From Spirochaetota bacterium (GTDB lineage: Bacteria > Spirochaetota > UBA4802 > UBA5550): a DNA stretch of 64,000 bases. The notes under the pieces were generated by a model. That model saw nothing but the letters and a program-made list of their open reading frames with translations, did no database searches and had not been told where the DNA came from. The position numbers and the translations under genes are program-made. Shown one piece after another: positions 17,963-26,918 of the stretch (its first letter is position 1; every line of letters begins with the position of its first letter). Where the stretch lies: assembly GCA_017999915.1 (NCBI GenBank), contig JAGNKX010000007.1, positions 128,488 through 192,487 of the forward strand, read 5' to 3'.

Positions 17963-18607
17963 ATGCTTGAAGATATCATATCAGTCATACCGGATGATTT
18001 CAAGGGTGTCGAAGGCGACGTGATCCGGATCGACATGAAGAAGCTTCGCGCCGAATACGCCTACTGCGGCCTCTGGTACGGCAGGGACGGGAGCGCGGAG
18101 AGCGCGGTTACAACGTCCCTGTATTATTCCGCCGGCGGCAAGCGGCCCCCTGACGCAGGCGAAGAGATCAAGGAAAACAGCTTCCAGCAGGCAGGCCGGT
18201 TCAGGATTCCTTCCGGTCACGACAGTGTATGGATAGCGGCGCGGGTTTCCGACGATGCATACTGCAAGATGCAGCTGTCGCCCTTCAGGAAGGAGTTCGC
18301 CTACATCAATTACAAGGTGATCAAGAACAGGGCAAGCGGCGTGGAGGTGCTGGGAAGCGGGGTGCTCCGGGGCGGCGACGCATTCTTCGCGAAGATCGGC
18401 ATCGAGGACATGGCGGGGACCGTGGACTACAGGGATACGGTTCTCTACCTGGTGCTCATTCCGGACCCGCCTCCCGACGACTGGGACGCCGGCTCCTGTA
18501 TCGGCGTCCAGGGTCTCCCGGTCCTGGTACCGCCGTGCCGCTTCGAGGCGGACAGGAATTATTCGGAATGGAACGGGCAAAACCCTCTTGACGGAACCGG
18601 CCGATGA
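17963..18607 (+). CDS. Hypothetical protein downstream of amrA
   Basis: I do not recognise this 214-residue soluble protein. It starts MLEDIISVIPDDFKGVEGDV and appears mostly beta, with many Gly/Asp turns (WYGRDGSAESAVTTSLYYS, GRFRIPSGHDSVWIAARVSDD). A tail with two cysteines (SCIGVQGLPVLVPPC) ends the domain. No signal peptide is evident. I start at the ATG at 17963, eight bases after the amrA stop; a longer frame from 17804 would run through amrA. The tight spacing suggests co-transcription with amrA. It ends before a hairpin at 18626. Confidence 0.65.
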   Translation: MLEDIISVIPDDFKGVEGDVIRIDMKKLRAEYAYCGLWYGRDGSAESAVTTSLYYSAGGKRPPDAGEEIKENSFQQAGRFRIPSGHDSVWIAARVSDDAYCKMQLSPFRKEFAYINYKVIKNRASGVEVLGSGVLRGGDAFFAKIGIEDMAGTVDYRDTVLYLVLIPDPPPDDWDAGSCIGVQGLPVLVPPCRFEADRNYSEWNGQNPLDGTGR

Positions 18608-18625
18608 CCCATGATGGGCATCAGC

Positions 18626-18649
18626 AAGCGCGGTTTCGAAGCCGCGCTT
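18626..18649 (+). terminator. Hairpin AAGCGCGG/CCGCGCTT
   Basis: An eight-base stem (18626-18633 with 18642-18649) closes a loop TTTCGAAG. It lies between the gene at 17963 and the lipoprotein at 18680. The GCGCGGTTTCGA...CCGCGCTT string recurs at 44900-44923, where it clearly ends a gene, so this is probably a terminator or a repeat used as one. Confidence 0.5.
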
Positions 18650-18679
18650 ACATGCATTTGATTGTTATCGGAGCGTTTG

Positions 18680-19129
18680 ATGAAAAAATCTATCATCCTG
18701 TTTTTGATTCCGCTTCTAACCCTTGCGGTTTTCTCCTGCAAAAAAGAAAAGAAGTTCGCGGAGCCTGAATACATTTTCGCCAAGTGGGCCCGGGCCATAG
18801 AGTCGCTGAATTACAACGATTACGCCTCCTGCGAGGCCTATCCGAAAAGCGAGGGCGTGTTCCGGGAAATGTTCCGTGACACCTATTACGCCGACCTGAT
18901 GGTGACCGACGTGGAAAAGCTTCACGAGGACAATGTCCTCAAGGACCACCGCGGGAAATCATACATAAAACGGAACGTGCAGTTCGAATGCTCCGAGATG
19001 CGCCGGCGAGACCGGAAGCCGCTGCGGCTCCTGCGGGGCGACGTCGATTTCATCTTCTACGTTGGAGAAGACCGGCCGAAGAAGGGCTGGCTCATGTGGA
19101 ACCGCAAGATCATCAGGATCGAGCGGTAA
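18680..19129 (+). CDS. Small lipoprotein upstream of lolC/E
   Basis: This 149-residue protein begins MKKSIILFLIPLLTLAVFSC, a lipoprotein signal peptide with the processed cysteine at residue 20, followed by KKEKK. The mature domain (YIFAKWARAIESLNYNDYASCEAYPKS) looks like a compact alpha/beta domain of the kind that scores as NTF2/SnoaL-like in some envelope proteins; this is a loose resemblance only. GGAG eight bases upstream supports the ATG. It is followed after 16 bases by a LolC/E-type permease, so a role in envelope lipoprotein traffic is possible but unproven. Confidence 0.7.
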   Translation: MKKSIILFLIPLLTLAVFSCKKEKKFAEPEYIFAKWARAIESLNYNDYASCEAYPKSEGVFREMFRDTYYADLMVTDVEKLHEDNVLKDHRGKSYIKRNVQFECSEMRRRDRKPLRLLRGDVDFIFYVGEDRPKKGWLMWNRKIIRIER

Positions 19130-19145
19130 GGGGCGGCGCCGACCA

Positions 19146-20498
19146 ATGAGCCTGTACGAATTATTCATCGGATTCCGGTATCTGAAATCCAAGAAGAGCC
19201 AGGGCATCGTGTCCACCAACACGCTCCTCTCGATACTGATCGTGTTCCTGGGCGTCTTCATCCTTATCGTGGTGCTCTCCGTCATGAACGGCTTCCAGGC
19301 CGCCATCAAGGACAAGATCCTCGATGTCGATTCCCATGTCACCGTGCAGAACATGTACGGGCCGTCCGAGGGGAGCGGTATCCGCAATTACGAGTCCCTG
19401 GTCGGGAAGATCAGAAGCATCGAGGATGTCCGCTCCGCCGATCCTTACATCATGTCCCAGGGAATGATCCGCCTCGGCTCCACCATCTCGCCGGTGATGG
19501 TCCGCGGCATCGGCCGGAACGGCGTCATCCCTCCGGATGTGGCCAAGTTCATCATAAAAGACGCGGGCGATTTTTCCAAGAAAGGGAAGCGCCGCCTTTC
19601 GGGAAAAACCGTGGCCGAGTTCTTCAACACGCGGTCCGTCTTCATCGGCCAGGAAATGGCGACGAACAATAACATCCTCATCGGCGACTCAATCGAGCTG
19701 ATCGTGGCCAAGGGCGCCCTGGCCCTGCGGACCGGCCTTACCCCCGGCATGGAGCAGTTCAGGGTGATCGGCTTTTTCAAGACCGAGTATTACGATTATG
19801 ACACCAAGCTGGTCATCCTTTCGCTCCCGCAGGCCCAGCGCCTTTTTGAGATCGGCGACGCGGTGACCGGGATCGGCATCAAGATCCGGGACGTGTACCG
19901 GGCGGCGCGGGTGTCCGAGCGGATCAACGCCCTCCTCGGGTACGAGTACCTCACCATGACCGCCGAGGAAAAGAACCGCAACCTCTTTTACGCGCTCCAG
20001 CTGGAAAAGCTCATCATGATGATAATACTCTTCCTGGTCATCATCTCGGCGGGGTTCACCATCATGGGAACCCTGGTCATGGTGGTGATGGAAAAGCGCA
20101 AGGCCGTGGGCATATTGAAATCGATGGGGGCCAAGCCGAACTCCATCATGGTTATCTTCATCCTGGAAGGCTTTTTTATAGGCATCATAGGGTCCCTCCT
20201 CGGGGTCATTTGTGGCATAGCCGCGGCCCTCAACCTCGACGCGATCATCCGGTGGGTCGAGGGCGCCATCAACGGGATCATGGGCTGGATCTACGGCATT
20301 TTCAACATGGGAATCTACACCAGGATAAACCTGGTGCCGAGCCATGTCTACTATATCGAGGGGATCCCCACGGAGGTCAACCCGGAGCTGGTGGTGTTCA
20401 TCGCCATCGTCGCCGTGTTCCTCTGCACCGTCGCGGCGATTTTTCCCGCCTGGAGCGCATCGCGGCTCCAGCCGGTGGAGACCATCAGGTATGAATAG
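19146..20498 (+). CDS. lolE: LolC/LolE-family lipoprotein-releasing permease
   Basis: This 450-residue inner-membrane protein has the LolC/E layout: one N-terminal membrane helix (TLLSILIVFLGVFILIVVLSVMNG), a large periplasmic domain (about residues 55-270), and three C-terminal helices of the FtsX domain (LIMMIILFLVIISAGFTIMG; VIFILEGFFIGIIGSLLGVI; ELVVFIAIVAVFLCTVAAIFPAW). The cytoplasmic loop KRKAVGILKSMGAKPNSIM is diagnostic. With the LolD ATPase 43 bases downstream it should extract lipoproteins from the inner membrane toward the outer envelope. LolC and LolE cannot be told apart from one gene; a single permease would form a homodimer, sometimes called LolF. Confidence 0.9.
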   Translation: MSLYELFIGFRYLKSKKSQGIVSTNTLLSILIVFLGVFILIVVLSVMNGFQAAIKDKILDVDSHVTVQNMYGPSEGSGIRNYESLVGKIRSIEDVRSADPYIMSQGMIRLGSTISPVMVRGIGRNGVIPPDVAKFIIKDAGDFSKKGKRRLSGKTVAEFFNTRSVFIGQEMATNNNILIGDSIELIVAKGALALRTGLTPGMEQFRVIGFFKTEYYDYDTKLVILSLPQAQRLFEIGDAVTGIGIKIRDVYRAARVSERINALLGYEYLTMTAEEKNRNLFYALQLEKLIMMIILFLVIISAGFTIMGTLVMVVMEKRKAVGILKSMGAKPNSIMVIFILEGFFIGIIGSLLGVICGIAAALNLDAIIRWVEGAINGIMGWIYGIFNMGIYTRINLVPSHVYYIEGIPTEVNPELVVFIAIVAVFLCTVAAIFPAWSASRLQPVETIRYE

Positions 20499-20541
20499 GG
20501 GCGGCGCAGCGCTAATTTCAGGCGGATCATAGGATCGGACG

Positions 20542-21219
20542 ATGGAGAACAACGTCATAGTAAAAGCGGAGAACATCGAGAAGATATACGGCTTCGGCAG
20601 GAGCGCCCTCAGGGTCCTCAAGGGGGTTTCCCTGGAGATCGGCAAAGGGGAGATCATTTCGATCGTTGGCCCCTCGGGGGCCGGAAAATCGACCCTGCTG
20701 AACATCATCGGGTGCCTGGATTACTTTCAGAACGGCGCCATGACCGTGATGGGCAGGGACATCACCAATCTCTCCGTGGAAGACCTCTCCGGGTTCAGGA
20801 ACAGGCACATCGGCTTCATCTTCCAGTCCCACAACCTTCTTCCGGAGTTCACCGCCCTGGAGAATATAATGATCCCCCTCATGATCAGGAGGGCCAAGAA
20901 GGGCGAGGCCAGGTCGAGGGCCCTGTCCCTCCTCGACCGGTTCAACCTGGCGGACCGCGCCCATCACAAGCCGTCGGAGCTCTCCGGCGGCGAGTGCCAG
21001 CGGGTCGCCATCGCCCGCGCTATCGTGGGCAAACCGGACATCCTCCTGGCCGACGAGCCGACGGGCAACCTCGACCAGGCCAATTCCCGGATGCTCACCG
21101 ACATGCTCCTTGACCTGGGGAGGGAGGAGGGCACCACCATCGTGATCGTGACCCATGACCGTGACATTGCCGCCCGGACCGGGAAAACCATAACCCTGAT
21201 AGACGGCAAGATAGAATGA
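20542..21219 (+). CDS. lolD: LolD-type ABC transporter ATPase
   Basis: This 225-residue ATPase powers lipoprotein release with the preceding permease. It has Walker A GPSGAGKST, the Q-loop in FIFQSHNLLPEFTALEN, the ABC signature LSGGECQRVAIARA, Walker B ILLADEPTGNLD and the H-loop THD. The phrase LPEFTALENIMIPL is typical of the LolD/MacB group. It has no membrane segment. The start is the ATG at 20542, and the gap to the permease is short enough for one transcript. Confidence 0.93.
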   Translation: MENNVIVKAENIEKIYGFGRSALRVLKGVSLEIGKGEIISIVGPSGAGKSTLLNIIGCLDYFQNGAMTVMGRDITNLSVEDLSGFRNRHIGFIFQSHNLLPEFTALENIMIPLMIRRAKKGEARSRALSLLDRFNLADRAHHKPSELSGGECQRVAIARAIVGKPDILLADEPTGNLDQANSRMLTDMLLDLGREEGTTIVIVTHDRDIAARTGKTITLIDGKIE

Positions 21220-21229
21220 TGTTTTTCGG

Positions 21230-21258
21230 TGGCTTTTTTTGTGGATATTCCATATAAT
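21230..21258 (+). promoter_or_regulatory. Possible promoter of the PilZ protein gene
   Basis: A perfect TATAAT (21253-21258) lies in an otherwise AT-rich gap after lolD, with a weak TGGCTT 17 bases upstream. A hairpin GGCGCGG...CCGCGCC sits between it and the next start. The -35 match is poor, so confidence is low. Confidence 0.35.
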
Positions 21259-21308
21259 ATGGTTATAACAGGGCGCGGTGATACGGCCGCGCCGGCGGCG
21301 GGTCATTA

Positions 21309-22397
21309 ATGGCTGAAACAATCAAGACAATATCCGACAGCGGCCAGTTCGAGGAGATATTCAAGAAGTTTTACTCCGGCAGGGATGTCTTCATCAAGAC
21401 CAAGAGCGGCGACCTGGCGATCCAGTTCCTCGGCTACAGCAGCGGCAATGTGGCCTTTCGGATACCCAGGGTCAAGAACGTACCCGAAACCATTGTCGTT
21501 CTCACCCGCATGGGAGAAAACACCATCTATGCCAGCCTGAAGTCCATCGAGCGAAACGAGGATACCTTTATCTTCCTTCCCATGAAGTTCCAGGTCATAT
21601 CCGAGGCGCGCAGGGAAGAGCGGACCAGCGTCAGCGCGGCCGACGGCAAGAACATACTGTACGCGACCAACCTCATATCCGAATCGATGATACAGGGGGC
21701 CCTTGAATCAAATGAAAAAAGGATCACCCTCATAAAGGAAAAGATTGCCGATGATCTCAAGGGAAAGTTCAACAGGGCGCGCGTTTTTTTCATGAATGAA
21801 TCGAGGATCGACGCCAGGATGAAGTACTTCATGGGCTCGTGGAATCCCATCTTCATGAAGGACCGGGAAAAGGAGCCGACGGAAGCCGACAAGAAGGATT
21901 TTCAGTTCTACCTGGGCGAGATTTACTCGAAGGACTACAAGCTGTCAAGCCAGAAGGAGCTCGTTTCAGAGGCGTCGGTTCCTTTCATTTATAAGAATAT
22001 CATACCCTACGGCTATATCCAGGTCAACAACAAGAAGCCGATGGACGACAACCACCTCACGGTCGTCAAACGACTTGCCGCCATGATCAACGAGCACATG
22101 ACGAAAGACAACCTCTTCGTTCCCGCCCAGGACAGGTTCATCGTGACCGATGTCTCCAAGAAAGGGCTTGGCATCGTTTTCAGGGACCGGCGGCAGTTGC
22201 GCTATTTCGTGAAGGATTCCCAGGCGGTCATCGAGCTTCACCTGCCGGATTCGAACAAGGCCACCATGGGGGTCATCGTGCGCAACACGATCTTCAACGA
22301 AGGCGGCACCATCAGGGTGGGTTTCGAGATCATGCACATAGACGCCATCAGCGAGGTCAATTACGACGAGTACCTGGAATTGCTGAAAAAAGATTAG
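21309..22397 (+). CDS. PilZ-domain protein resembling the Leptospira DUF1577 family
   Basis: This 362-residue cytoplasmic protein seems to have three parts. An N-terminal beta domain (about 1-100) ends in FLPMKFQVISEARREERT, a PilZ-like R..RR-type stretch. A middle segment (about 105-270) has charged helices and resembles DUF1577. A C-terminal PilZ-like barrel (about 275-362) carries RFIVTDVSKKGLGIVFRD, which fits the PilZ D.S..G motif. PilZ domains bind cyclic di-GMP, so this may be a second-messenger effector. The DUF1577 link is from memory of Leptospira proteins and is the main taxonomic hint. It lies between lolD and the flagellar cluster. Confidence 0.65.
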   Translation: MAETIKTISDSGQFEEIFKKFYSGRDVFIKTKSGDLAIQFLGYSSGNVAFRIPRVKNVPETIVVLTRMGENTIYASLKSIERNEDTFIFLPMKFQVISEARREERTSVSAADGKNILYATNLISESMIQGALESNEKRITLIKEKIADDLKGKFNRARVFFMNESRIDARMKYFMGSWNPIFMKDREKEPTEADKKDFQFYLGEIYSKDYKLSSQKELVSEASVPFIYKNIIPYGYIQVNNKKPMDDNHLTVVKRLAAMINEHMTKDNLFVPAQDRFIVTDVSKKGLGIVFRDRRQLRYFVKDSQAVIELHLPDSNKATMGVIVRNTIFNEGGTIRVGFEIMHIDAISEVNYDEYLELLKKD

Positions 22398-22413
22398 ACC
22401 GCCAAGAGGCAGC

Positions 22414-22737
22414 CTATTCTTTCTTCCGCGCCTTCGCCTCGTTTTTCAGCTTCTTCTTTTCCATCTTCAACCTGGCCTTTTCAGCCGCGGCCCGGGACGC
22501 GGCGGGGGAACGGTCCCTGTCGGCGCCGGCGGTTTCCGCGGCAATGCCGCCGGTTTCCCCGGAAACGGCGCCGGCCTCTCCCTTTTTCCTGCTGCGGGCG
22601 GCTTTCACCTTTTCAATCAGGTATGTGGCGAATTTCTTGCCGAACTGGGCGATGAATCCGGCCACCAGGATGGTGACGGCCCATTTCAGTATAGTTTCGG
22701 CCGTGGCGGAATCTATGATGTTGGTGGTGTCTGTCAT
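22414..22737 (-). CDS. Small membrane-anchored protein with charged tail
   Basis: This 107-residue protein has one membrane helix (ILKWAVTILVAGFIAQFG, about residues 15-33). Its long cytoplasmic tail is rich in Lys, Arg, Ala and Glu (KARLKMEKKKLKNEAKARKKE at the end), probably helical or disordered. I use the ATG at 22737 (MTDTTNIID), which has AAAGG upstream; an ATG six codons earlier lacks a site. The tail composition could favour nucleic acid or membrane surface contact, but the function is unknown. It is convergent with the PilZ gene, ending 16 bases from it. Confidence 0.55.
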   Translation of the reverse strand: MTDTTNIIDSATAETILKWAVTILVAGFIAQFGKKFATYLIEKVKAARSRKKGEAGAVSGETGGIAAETAGADRDRSPAASRAAAEKARLKMEKKKLKNEAKARKKE

Positions 22738-22800
22738 TGGCGTATTACCTTTCATCAATAGTAATTAATTCTATATTTTGTGTCTATTAATATAATAGAC

Positions 22801-22902
22801 TTGTTGCAAAACTGCGTCTCGCGCTCGCAGGGCCCCCCCTGCGGGGGGCTTATAAGGGGCTACGCCCCTTAGACCCCTTTAAAATACCTAGTTTTGCATC
22901 AA
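22801..22902. repeat. MITE-like element with TTGTTGCAAAACT inverted ends
   Basis: TTGTTGCAAAACT (22801-22813) and AGTTTTGCATCAA (22890-22902) are inverted repeats matching at 12 of 13 bases. Between them are GC-rich hairpins (CAGGGCCCCCCCTG; AAGGGGCTACGCCCCTT). Just outside on the left is the palindrome GTCTATTA-ata-TAATAGAC (22782-22800). The left end plus flank (AATAGACTTGTTGCA) recurs at 39959-39978. No transposase is present, so this is best read as a miniature element or remnant. Confidence 0.6.
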
Positions 22903-22920
22903 CTCTAATAAAAATGTTTT

Positions 22921-23010
22921 ATGAATCCTCGGTTGCCGAGCGAAGCCGAGTCATGGCGGGCGGGAGCCTCCAGCCCCCTGTGATCGGGAGCAACCCATGC
23001 CTCCTGTTTA
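22921..23010. repeat. Diverged foldback element
   Basis: GGTTGC (22931-22936) pairs with GCAACC (22990-22995). CTCGG-ttg-CCGAG lies at the left end. On the reverse strand the string GGTTGCTCCCGATCACAGGGGG resembles the end of the block at 51979-52080 (GTTGCTCCCGCTCAC); only part of it is conserved. The rest of the 22738-23180 gap is AT-rich, with no gene and no clear flagellar promoter. Confidence 0.45.
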
Positions 23011-23180
23011 AATAATATAAATTAATTATAAAGCTGCACAAAACCACCCAATGTATGCAAAAATCAAACCGAATAACAAATCCGACCGGCGACATTAATT
23101 TATTCTCATCTTAAGCCCCATTATTACCGATTATAAAAATGATTACGTATATCCAATTATGTCCTGTTCGGAGATGTGCC

Positions 23181-23681
23181 ATGGAACATCATATATCTGA
23201 AATGCTGAGAATACTTAAGGAGGAAACCGGCCTTTTCGAGAAGCTCTGCTCCCTTGAAAAAGAGAAGACCGGGGCCATCGTTGAACATAACGGCAAGCTC
23301 ATGGAGAAAATTTCTATCGAGGAGGAGGGGCTCCTGTCCATGATCGAAAACCTGGAATCGGCGCGCCTCAGGCAGGTCGGCGACTACATGAGAAAGCGGC
23401 GTATCCGGACGGACAATGTGACCCTGTCGGACGTGGCCGCCACGGCTGAACAACCCGTTTCCGAGAACATGCGGCTCCTGGGCCGCGGCCTGAAAGAGGT
23501 CATGATGAAGCTGGGGCGCCTGCAGGAAACCAACAGGGCCCTCATCAACGACAACATGGAGTATTACAATATACTGCTGACGGGGCTGCGCAGGAACGGC
23601 GCCCTGGATGCCGGGTACGGCAGCGACGGCAGGGAAGAGGAAAAGCTGAAAAATTCCATCCTGTTCAACCAGACAGCGTAA
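23181..23681 (+). CDS. flgN: FlgN-family flagellar export chaperone
   Basis: FlgN is a small helical chaperone that delivers the hook-filament junction proteins FlgK and FlgL to the flagellar export gate. This 166-residue protein is almost all helix (ISEMLRILKEETGLFEKLCS, then KLMEKISIEEEGLLSMIENLE) and ends in the conserved 'LQETNRALINDNMEYYNILL' stretch. I use the ATG at 23181 (MEHHISEML), with GGAG upstream; an in-frame ATG at 23139 adds 14 residues without support. It is followed after 11 bases by flgK, the expected partner. Confidence 0.85.
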   Translation: MEHHISEMLRILKEETGLFEKLCSLEKEKTGAIVEHNGKLMEKISIEEEGLLSMIENLESARLRQVGDYMRKRRIRTDNVTLSDVAATAEQPVSENMRLLGRGLKEVMMKLGRLQETNRALINDNMEYYNILLTGLRRNGALDAGYGSDGREEEKLKNSILFNQTA

Positions 23682-23692
23682 GGAGCACGGCG

Positions 23693-25600
23693 ATGAATTC
23701 AACATTCATGGGTCTTGAAATAGGGAAGAAGGGGCTGATGACCCACCAGCAAGCCCTTCACACCACCGGTCACAACATCTCCAACGCGGAGAACAAGGAA
23801 TATTCGCGCCAGCGCGTTGTGATAACCGCGGCGGACCCGCTTTACGTGCCGGCCCTGAACCGCTCCAACACGCCGGGCAACATCGGCCAGGGCTCCGTCG
23901 TCTCCTCCGTCGAGCGCATCCGCGACAGCTTCATCGACGACCGGATCATGGTCGAGAAGAACAACGCCGGATACTGGAAGGTGCGCAACGAGTTCGTGTA
24001 CCAGATCGAGGCCATATACAACGAGCCTTCCGAGGAGTCGGTCCGTAACCGCCTCGACGAGCTCTGGAAGTCGTGGGAGGAGCTTTCCAAGTACCCCGAG
24101 GAGCGCTCCACGCGGGAGGTCGTGAAGGAGAAGGCCGTCAACCTGTCACACGAGGTGAACTACGCCTACAACCAGCTCTACGATCTGCGGATGAACGCGA
24201 ACCGGCAGATCGAGGGCAGGGTCAACCAGCTGAACATGTACGGGAAGGACATCCGCGACCTGAACGAGCGGATACTCAAGGCCGAGGCCCTGGGCGACAA
24301 TCCCAACGACCTGAGGGACCGCCGCGACGCGCTCATCGAGAAGATGTCGCAGCTGGTGAATATCAGCGTGGGCAGGAGCGACAAGGACGAGACCATCGTC
24401 TACATCAGCGGCGAGAACTTTGTCCAGGGCGAGGTGTTCCATCCCCTGGCTCTCGAGATGGACCAGACGAACGACGGACTCTTCAAGGTCGTGTGGAAAG
24501 ATTCCGGCCGGGACGTCGATATCCGCCACGGCGAGATCGCGAGCCTCATCGATATCAGGGACAAGGTCATCCGCCAGAACATCAACGATATCAACTCCTT
24601 CGCGATCAATCTCGTGGACCTGACCAACGAGGTGCACCGCGACGGCTTCAGCAGGCGCAACGAGACCAATGTCGATTTTTTCAGGCACCTGGTCATCAGC
24701 GACAACGTTGACGGCAATTTCGACCTGACCAACGACGGGGTGAACGACGTGACCGCCATCTTCAAGGTCTCCGGGAACAACAGGATAGACGCGTCGGCCG
24801 CCATCGGCATCAACGGCACCCTCACCTTCGTGAACAACACGGAGCTCGAATCGAACGTTCAGATCGACTACAGCGCCTCTGACACGGCCCTCACGATCAT
24901 AAAAAAGATAAACGACGCGCACATGGGCGTCGTGGCATACATGAACCACAACGGCCAGCTGGCCCTCAAGGCCACCACGGCCCAGGACATGGACAGGAAG
25001 AATTTCATGATCAGGCACCTGGAGGATTCCGGCCAGTTCCTGGTGGGGCTCACCGGGATACTGAAGCAGTCCGGGCCCCAGGGATCTTTCGATTACCGGC
25101 GGGTCAACGATATCATAAAGTTCCTCCCGAGCAGGGAGCATGTCACGATCACGCCCAAATTCAACCCGGCGGCCCACATGGCCGTTTCGGACACGATCAT
25201 AGCAGACGTAGACCGGATCAGCGCGGCCCGCGGCAAGGATGTCGGCGGGACGGGCGATGTGAACACGTCGAACGGAATCGGCGATGGCAGCAACGCGCTC
25301 CGGATAGCACATATACGGCACAAGAACGCCATGGTGGACACCAATACCACGTTCAACGACTTCTACACCGCGGTCATTTCCCGGACGGGGACCCAGGGGG
25401 AGGAGGCGAAGGACCGGGTCAAGAACCAGGAGACCCTTCTCAAGAACCTGGTCAATCTCCGCGAATCGATATCGGGAGTGAACCTTGACGAGGAGATGTC
25501 GAACATGGTGGCGTTCCAGCACGGATACAATGCCGCGGCGCGCGTTATCACCACGATGGACCATATGCTGGATACCATAATTAACAGGATGGGGGTATAA
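23693..25600 (+). CDS. flgK: Flagellar hook-associated protein 1 (FlgK)
   Basis: FlgK is the first junction protein between hook and filament. At 635 residues it has the standard ends: the N-terminal heptad region starting MNSTFMGLEIGKKGLMTHQQALHTTGHNISNA, with NAENKEYSRQRV, and the C-terminal helix ending in GVNLDEEMSNMVAFQHGYNAAARVITTMDHMLDTI. The middle is a variable surface-exposed domain. AAGGAG precedes the ATG. The final four bases run into flgL (stop at 25598-25600, next ATG at 25604), so the two are co-translated. In spirochaetes the filament lies in the periplasm. Confidence 0.95.
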   Translation: MNSTFMGLEIGKKGLMTHQQALHTTGHNISNAENKEYSRQRVVITAADPLYVPALNRSNTPGNIGQGSVVSSVERIRDSFIDDRIMVEKNNAGYWKVRNEFVYQIEAIYNEPSEESVRNRLDELWKSWEELSKYPEERSTREVVKEKAVNLSHEVNYAYNQLYDLRMNANRQIEGRVNQLNMYGKDIRDLNERILKAEALGDNPNDLRDRRDALIEKMSQLVNISVGRSDKDETIVYISGENFVQGEVFHPLALEMDQTNDGLFKVVWKDSGRDVDIRHGEIASLIDIRDKVIRQNINDINSFAINLVDLTNEVHRDGFSRRNETNVDFFRHLVISDNVDGNFDLTNDGVNDVTAIFKVSGNNRIDASAAIGINGTLTFVNNTELESNVQIDYSASDTALTIIKKINDAHMGVVAYMNHNGQLALKATTAQDMDRKNFMIRHLEDSGQFLVGLTGILKQSGPQGSFDYRRVNDIIKFLPSREHVTITPKFNPAAHMAVSDTIIADVDRISAARGKDVGGTGDVNTSNGIGDGSNALRIAHIRHKNAMVDTNTTFNDFYTAVISRTGTQGEEAKDRVKNQETLLKNLVNLRESISGVNLDEEMSNMVAFQHGYNAAARVITTMDHMLDTIINRMGV

Positions 25601-25603
25601 CGC

Positions 25604-26866
25604 ATGAACCGCATAACCAACCAGATGATCAACAACACCATGAACTATAACCTGCAGCGGCACCAGTCGGAGATGGACCGCATACAGAACACCCTGGCCA
25701 CGGGGAAAAGCGTCAATATGCCGCGGGACAACCCCATCGCCAGCACGAACCAGATGCTCTACCGCACCCGCCTTACCGAGCTCGACCAGTTCACCAGCAA
25801 CCTGAACGAGAGCAAGTCCAGGCTCGACGAGGTGGACACCGCGCTCCAGTCGACGCTGCGCATCTTCCAGCGGATCAGGGTGCTCACCGTGCAGGGGGCC
25901 AACGGCATCTACACTTCCTTTGAATTGAAGGAGGCGGCGGCCACGGAGGTGAACCAGCTCCTGGACGAGCTCGTGGCGATCGCCAACACCAAGGGCGCCA
26001 CCGGCAGGTCCGTCTTCGGCGGTCACCAGACCGGCACCGAGGACCAGCCGAATCCCTGGGTCCCCATCTACCAGACCCTGACCGCCGGGAACCAGGGCGA
26101 CGCCATGATCGGCGTCGAGTATCGCGGCAACATCGGGAAGATGAAGCGAGAGGTGTCCAAGGGCGAGTACATGGACGTGAGCGTGCCGGGGAACGAGGTC
26201 TTCTGGGCGACGAACCAGATCCTCACGTCCAACAAGGACGTCGCGGCCTACACGGCCCCCACCAACCAGTCCGTCAAGATCGACGGCCGCGAGATCAACA
26301 TATCGGCCGGCGACAACATCGATATCATCATAGACAAGCTGAATAACGCGGGGCTGAGCATCCGCGCCTCCAAGGGCGGGCGCAACAACCTGATCATGGA
26401 GTCGACCACGCCTCACCAGATATGGCTGGAGGACGTGGGGAGCGGCACGGTTTTAAAAGATCTGGGTATGCTCAATCCCAACTTCCCGGAGCCTCCCAAC
26501 AACATCGACCCCACGGTCACCATCGGCGGCATGTCCGTATTCGAGATGGTCATCCAGCTCAGGGACGACCTGGTCAGGGGCGACCAGGAGCTGATCGGCG
26601 GCCGGGACCTGGGCCTCATCGACCTCGGCCTGGAGAACATCCTGAAGCACGTCTCGGCCATGGGCGCGAAGACGAACAGGGTGGAGGAGCTGGCCAGGCG
26701 GACCGAGTACGACAAGGGAAACGTCACCACGATGCTCGCCAACACGGAAGGGATCGATTACGCGGAAACCATCATGAACTTCAAGTGGCTGGAGAGCGTC
26801 CACCGGTACGCCCTGGCGATCGGGGCGAAATCGATCATGCCGACCCTGATGGATTTCCTCCGGTAG
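25604..26866 (+). CDS. flgL: Flagellar hook-associated protein 3 (FlgL)
   Basis: FlgL is the second junction protein and contacts flagellin. The 420-residue protein opens with MNRITNQMINNTMNYNLQRHQSEMDRIQNTLATGK, the flagellin-like N-terminal helix, with NMPRDNPIASTNQM. The C-terminal helix (KTNRVEELARRTEYDKGNVTTMLANTEGIDYAETIMNFKWLE) is also flagellin-like. Gene order after flgK and before fliW-csrA is typical of spirochaetes. A hairpin follows between this gene and fliW. Confidence 0.94.
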   Translation: MNRITNQMINNTMNYNLQRHQSEMDRIQNTLATGKSVNMPRDNPIASTNQMLYRTRLTELDQFTSNLNESKSRLDEVDTALQSTLRIFQRIRVLTVQGANGIYTSFELKEAAATEVNQLLDELVAIANTKGATGRSVFGGHQTGTEDQPNPWVPIYQTLTAGNQGDAMIGVEYRGNIGKMKREVSKGEYMDVSVPGNEVFWATNQILTSNKDVAAYTAPTNQSVKIDGREINISAGDNIDIIIDKLNNAGLSIRASKGGRNNLIMESTTPHQIWLEDVGSGTVLKDLGMLNPNFPEPPNNIDPTVTIGGMSVFEMVIQLRDDLVRGDQELIGGRDLGLIDLGLENILKHVSAMGAKTNRVEELARRTEYDKGNVTTMLANTEGIDYAETIMNFKWLESVHRYALAIGAKSIMPTLMDFLR

Positions 26867-26918
26867 GAAAAAAATTGTTGCATGGTTGAGTCGAATTGAC
26901 ATAGAATGTCTTACGAAG

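Noticed and set aside
23040-23180. A sigma-28 promoter upstream of flgN (CCGATTA near 23130)
   Set aside because: The upstream TAAG box is about 10 bases away instead of the expected 15, and the match is partial.
24146-26416. A 756-codon open frame on the minus strand across flgK and flgL
   Set aside because: It is antisense to two clear flagellar genes. Its translation is rich in Arg, His, Val and Asp without motifs, as expected from a GC-rich shadow frame.
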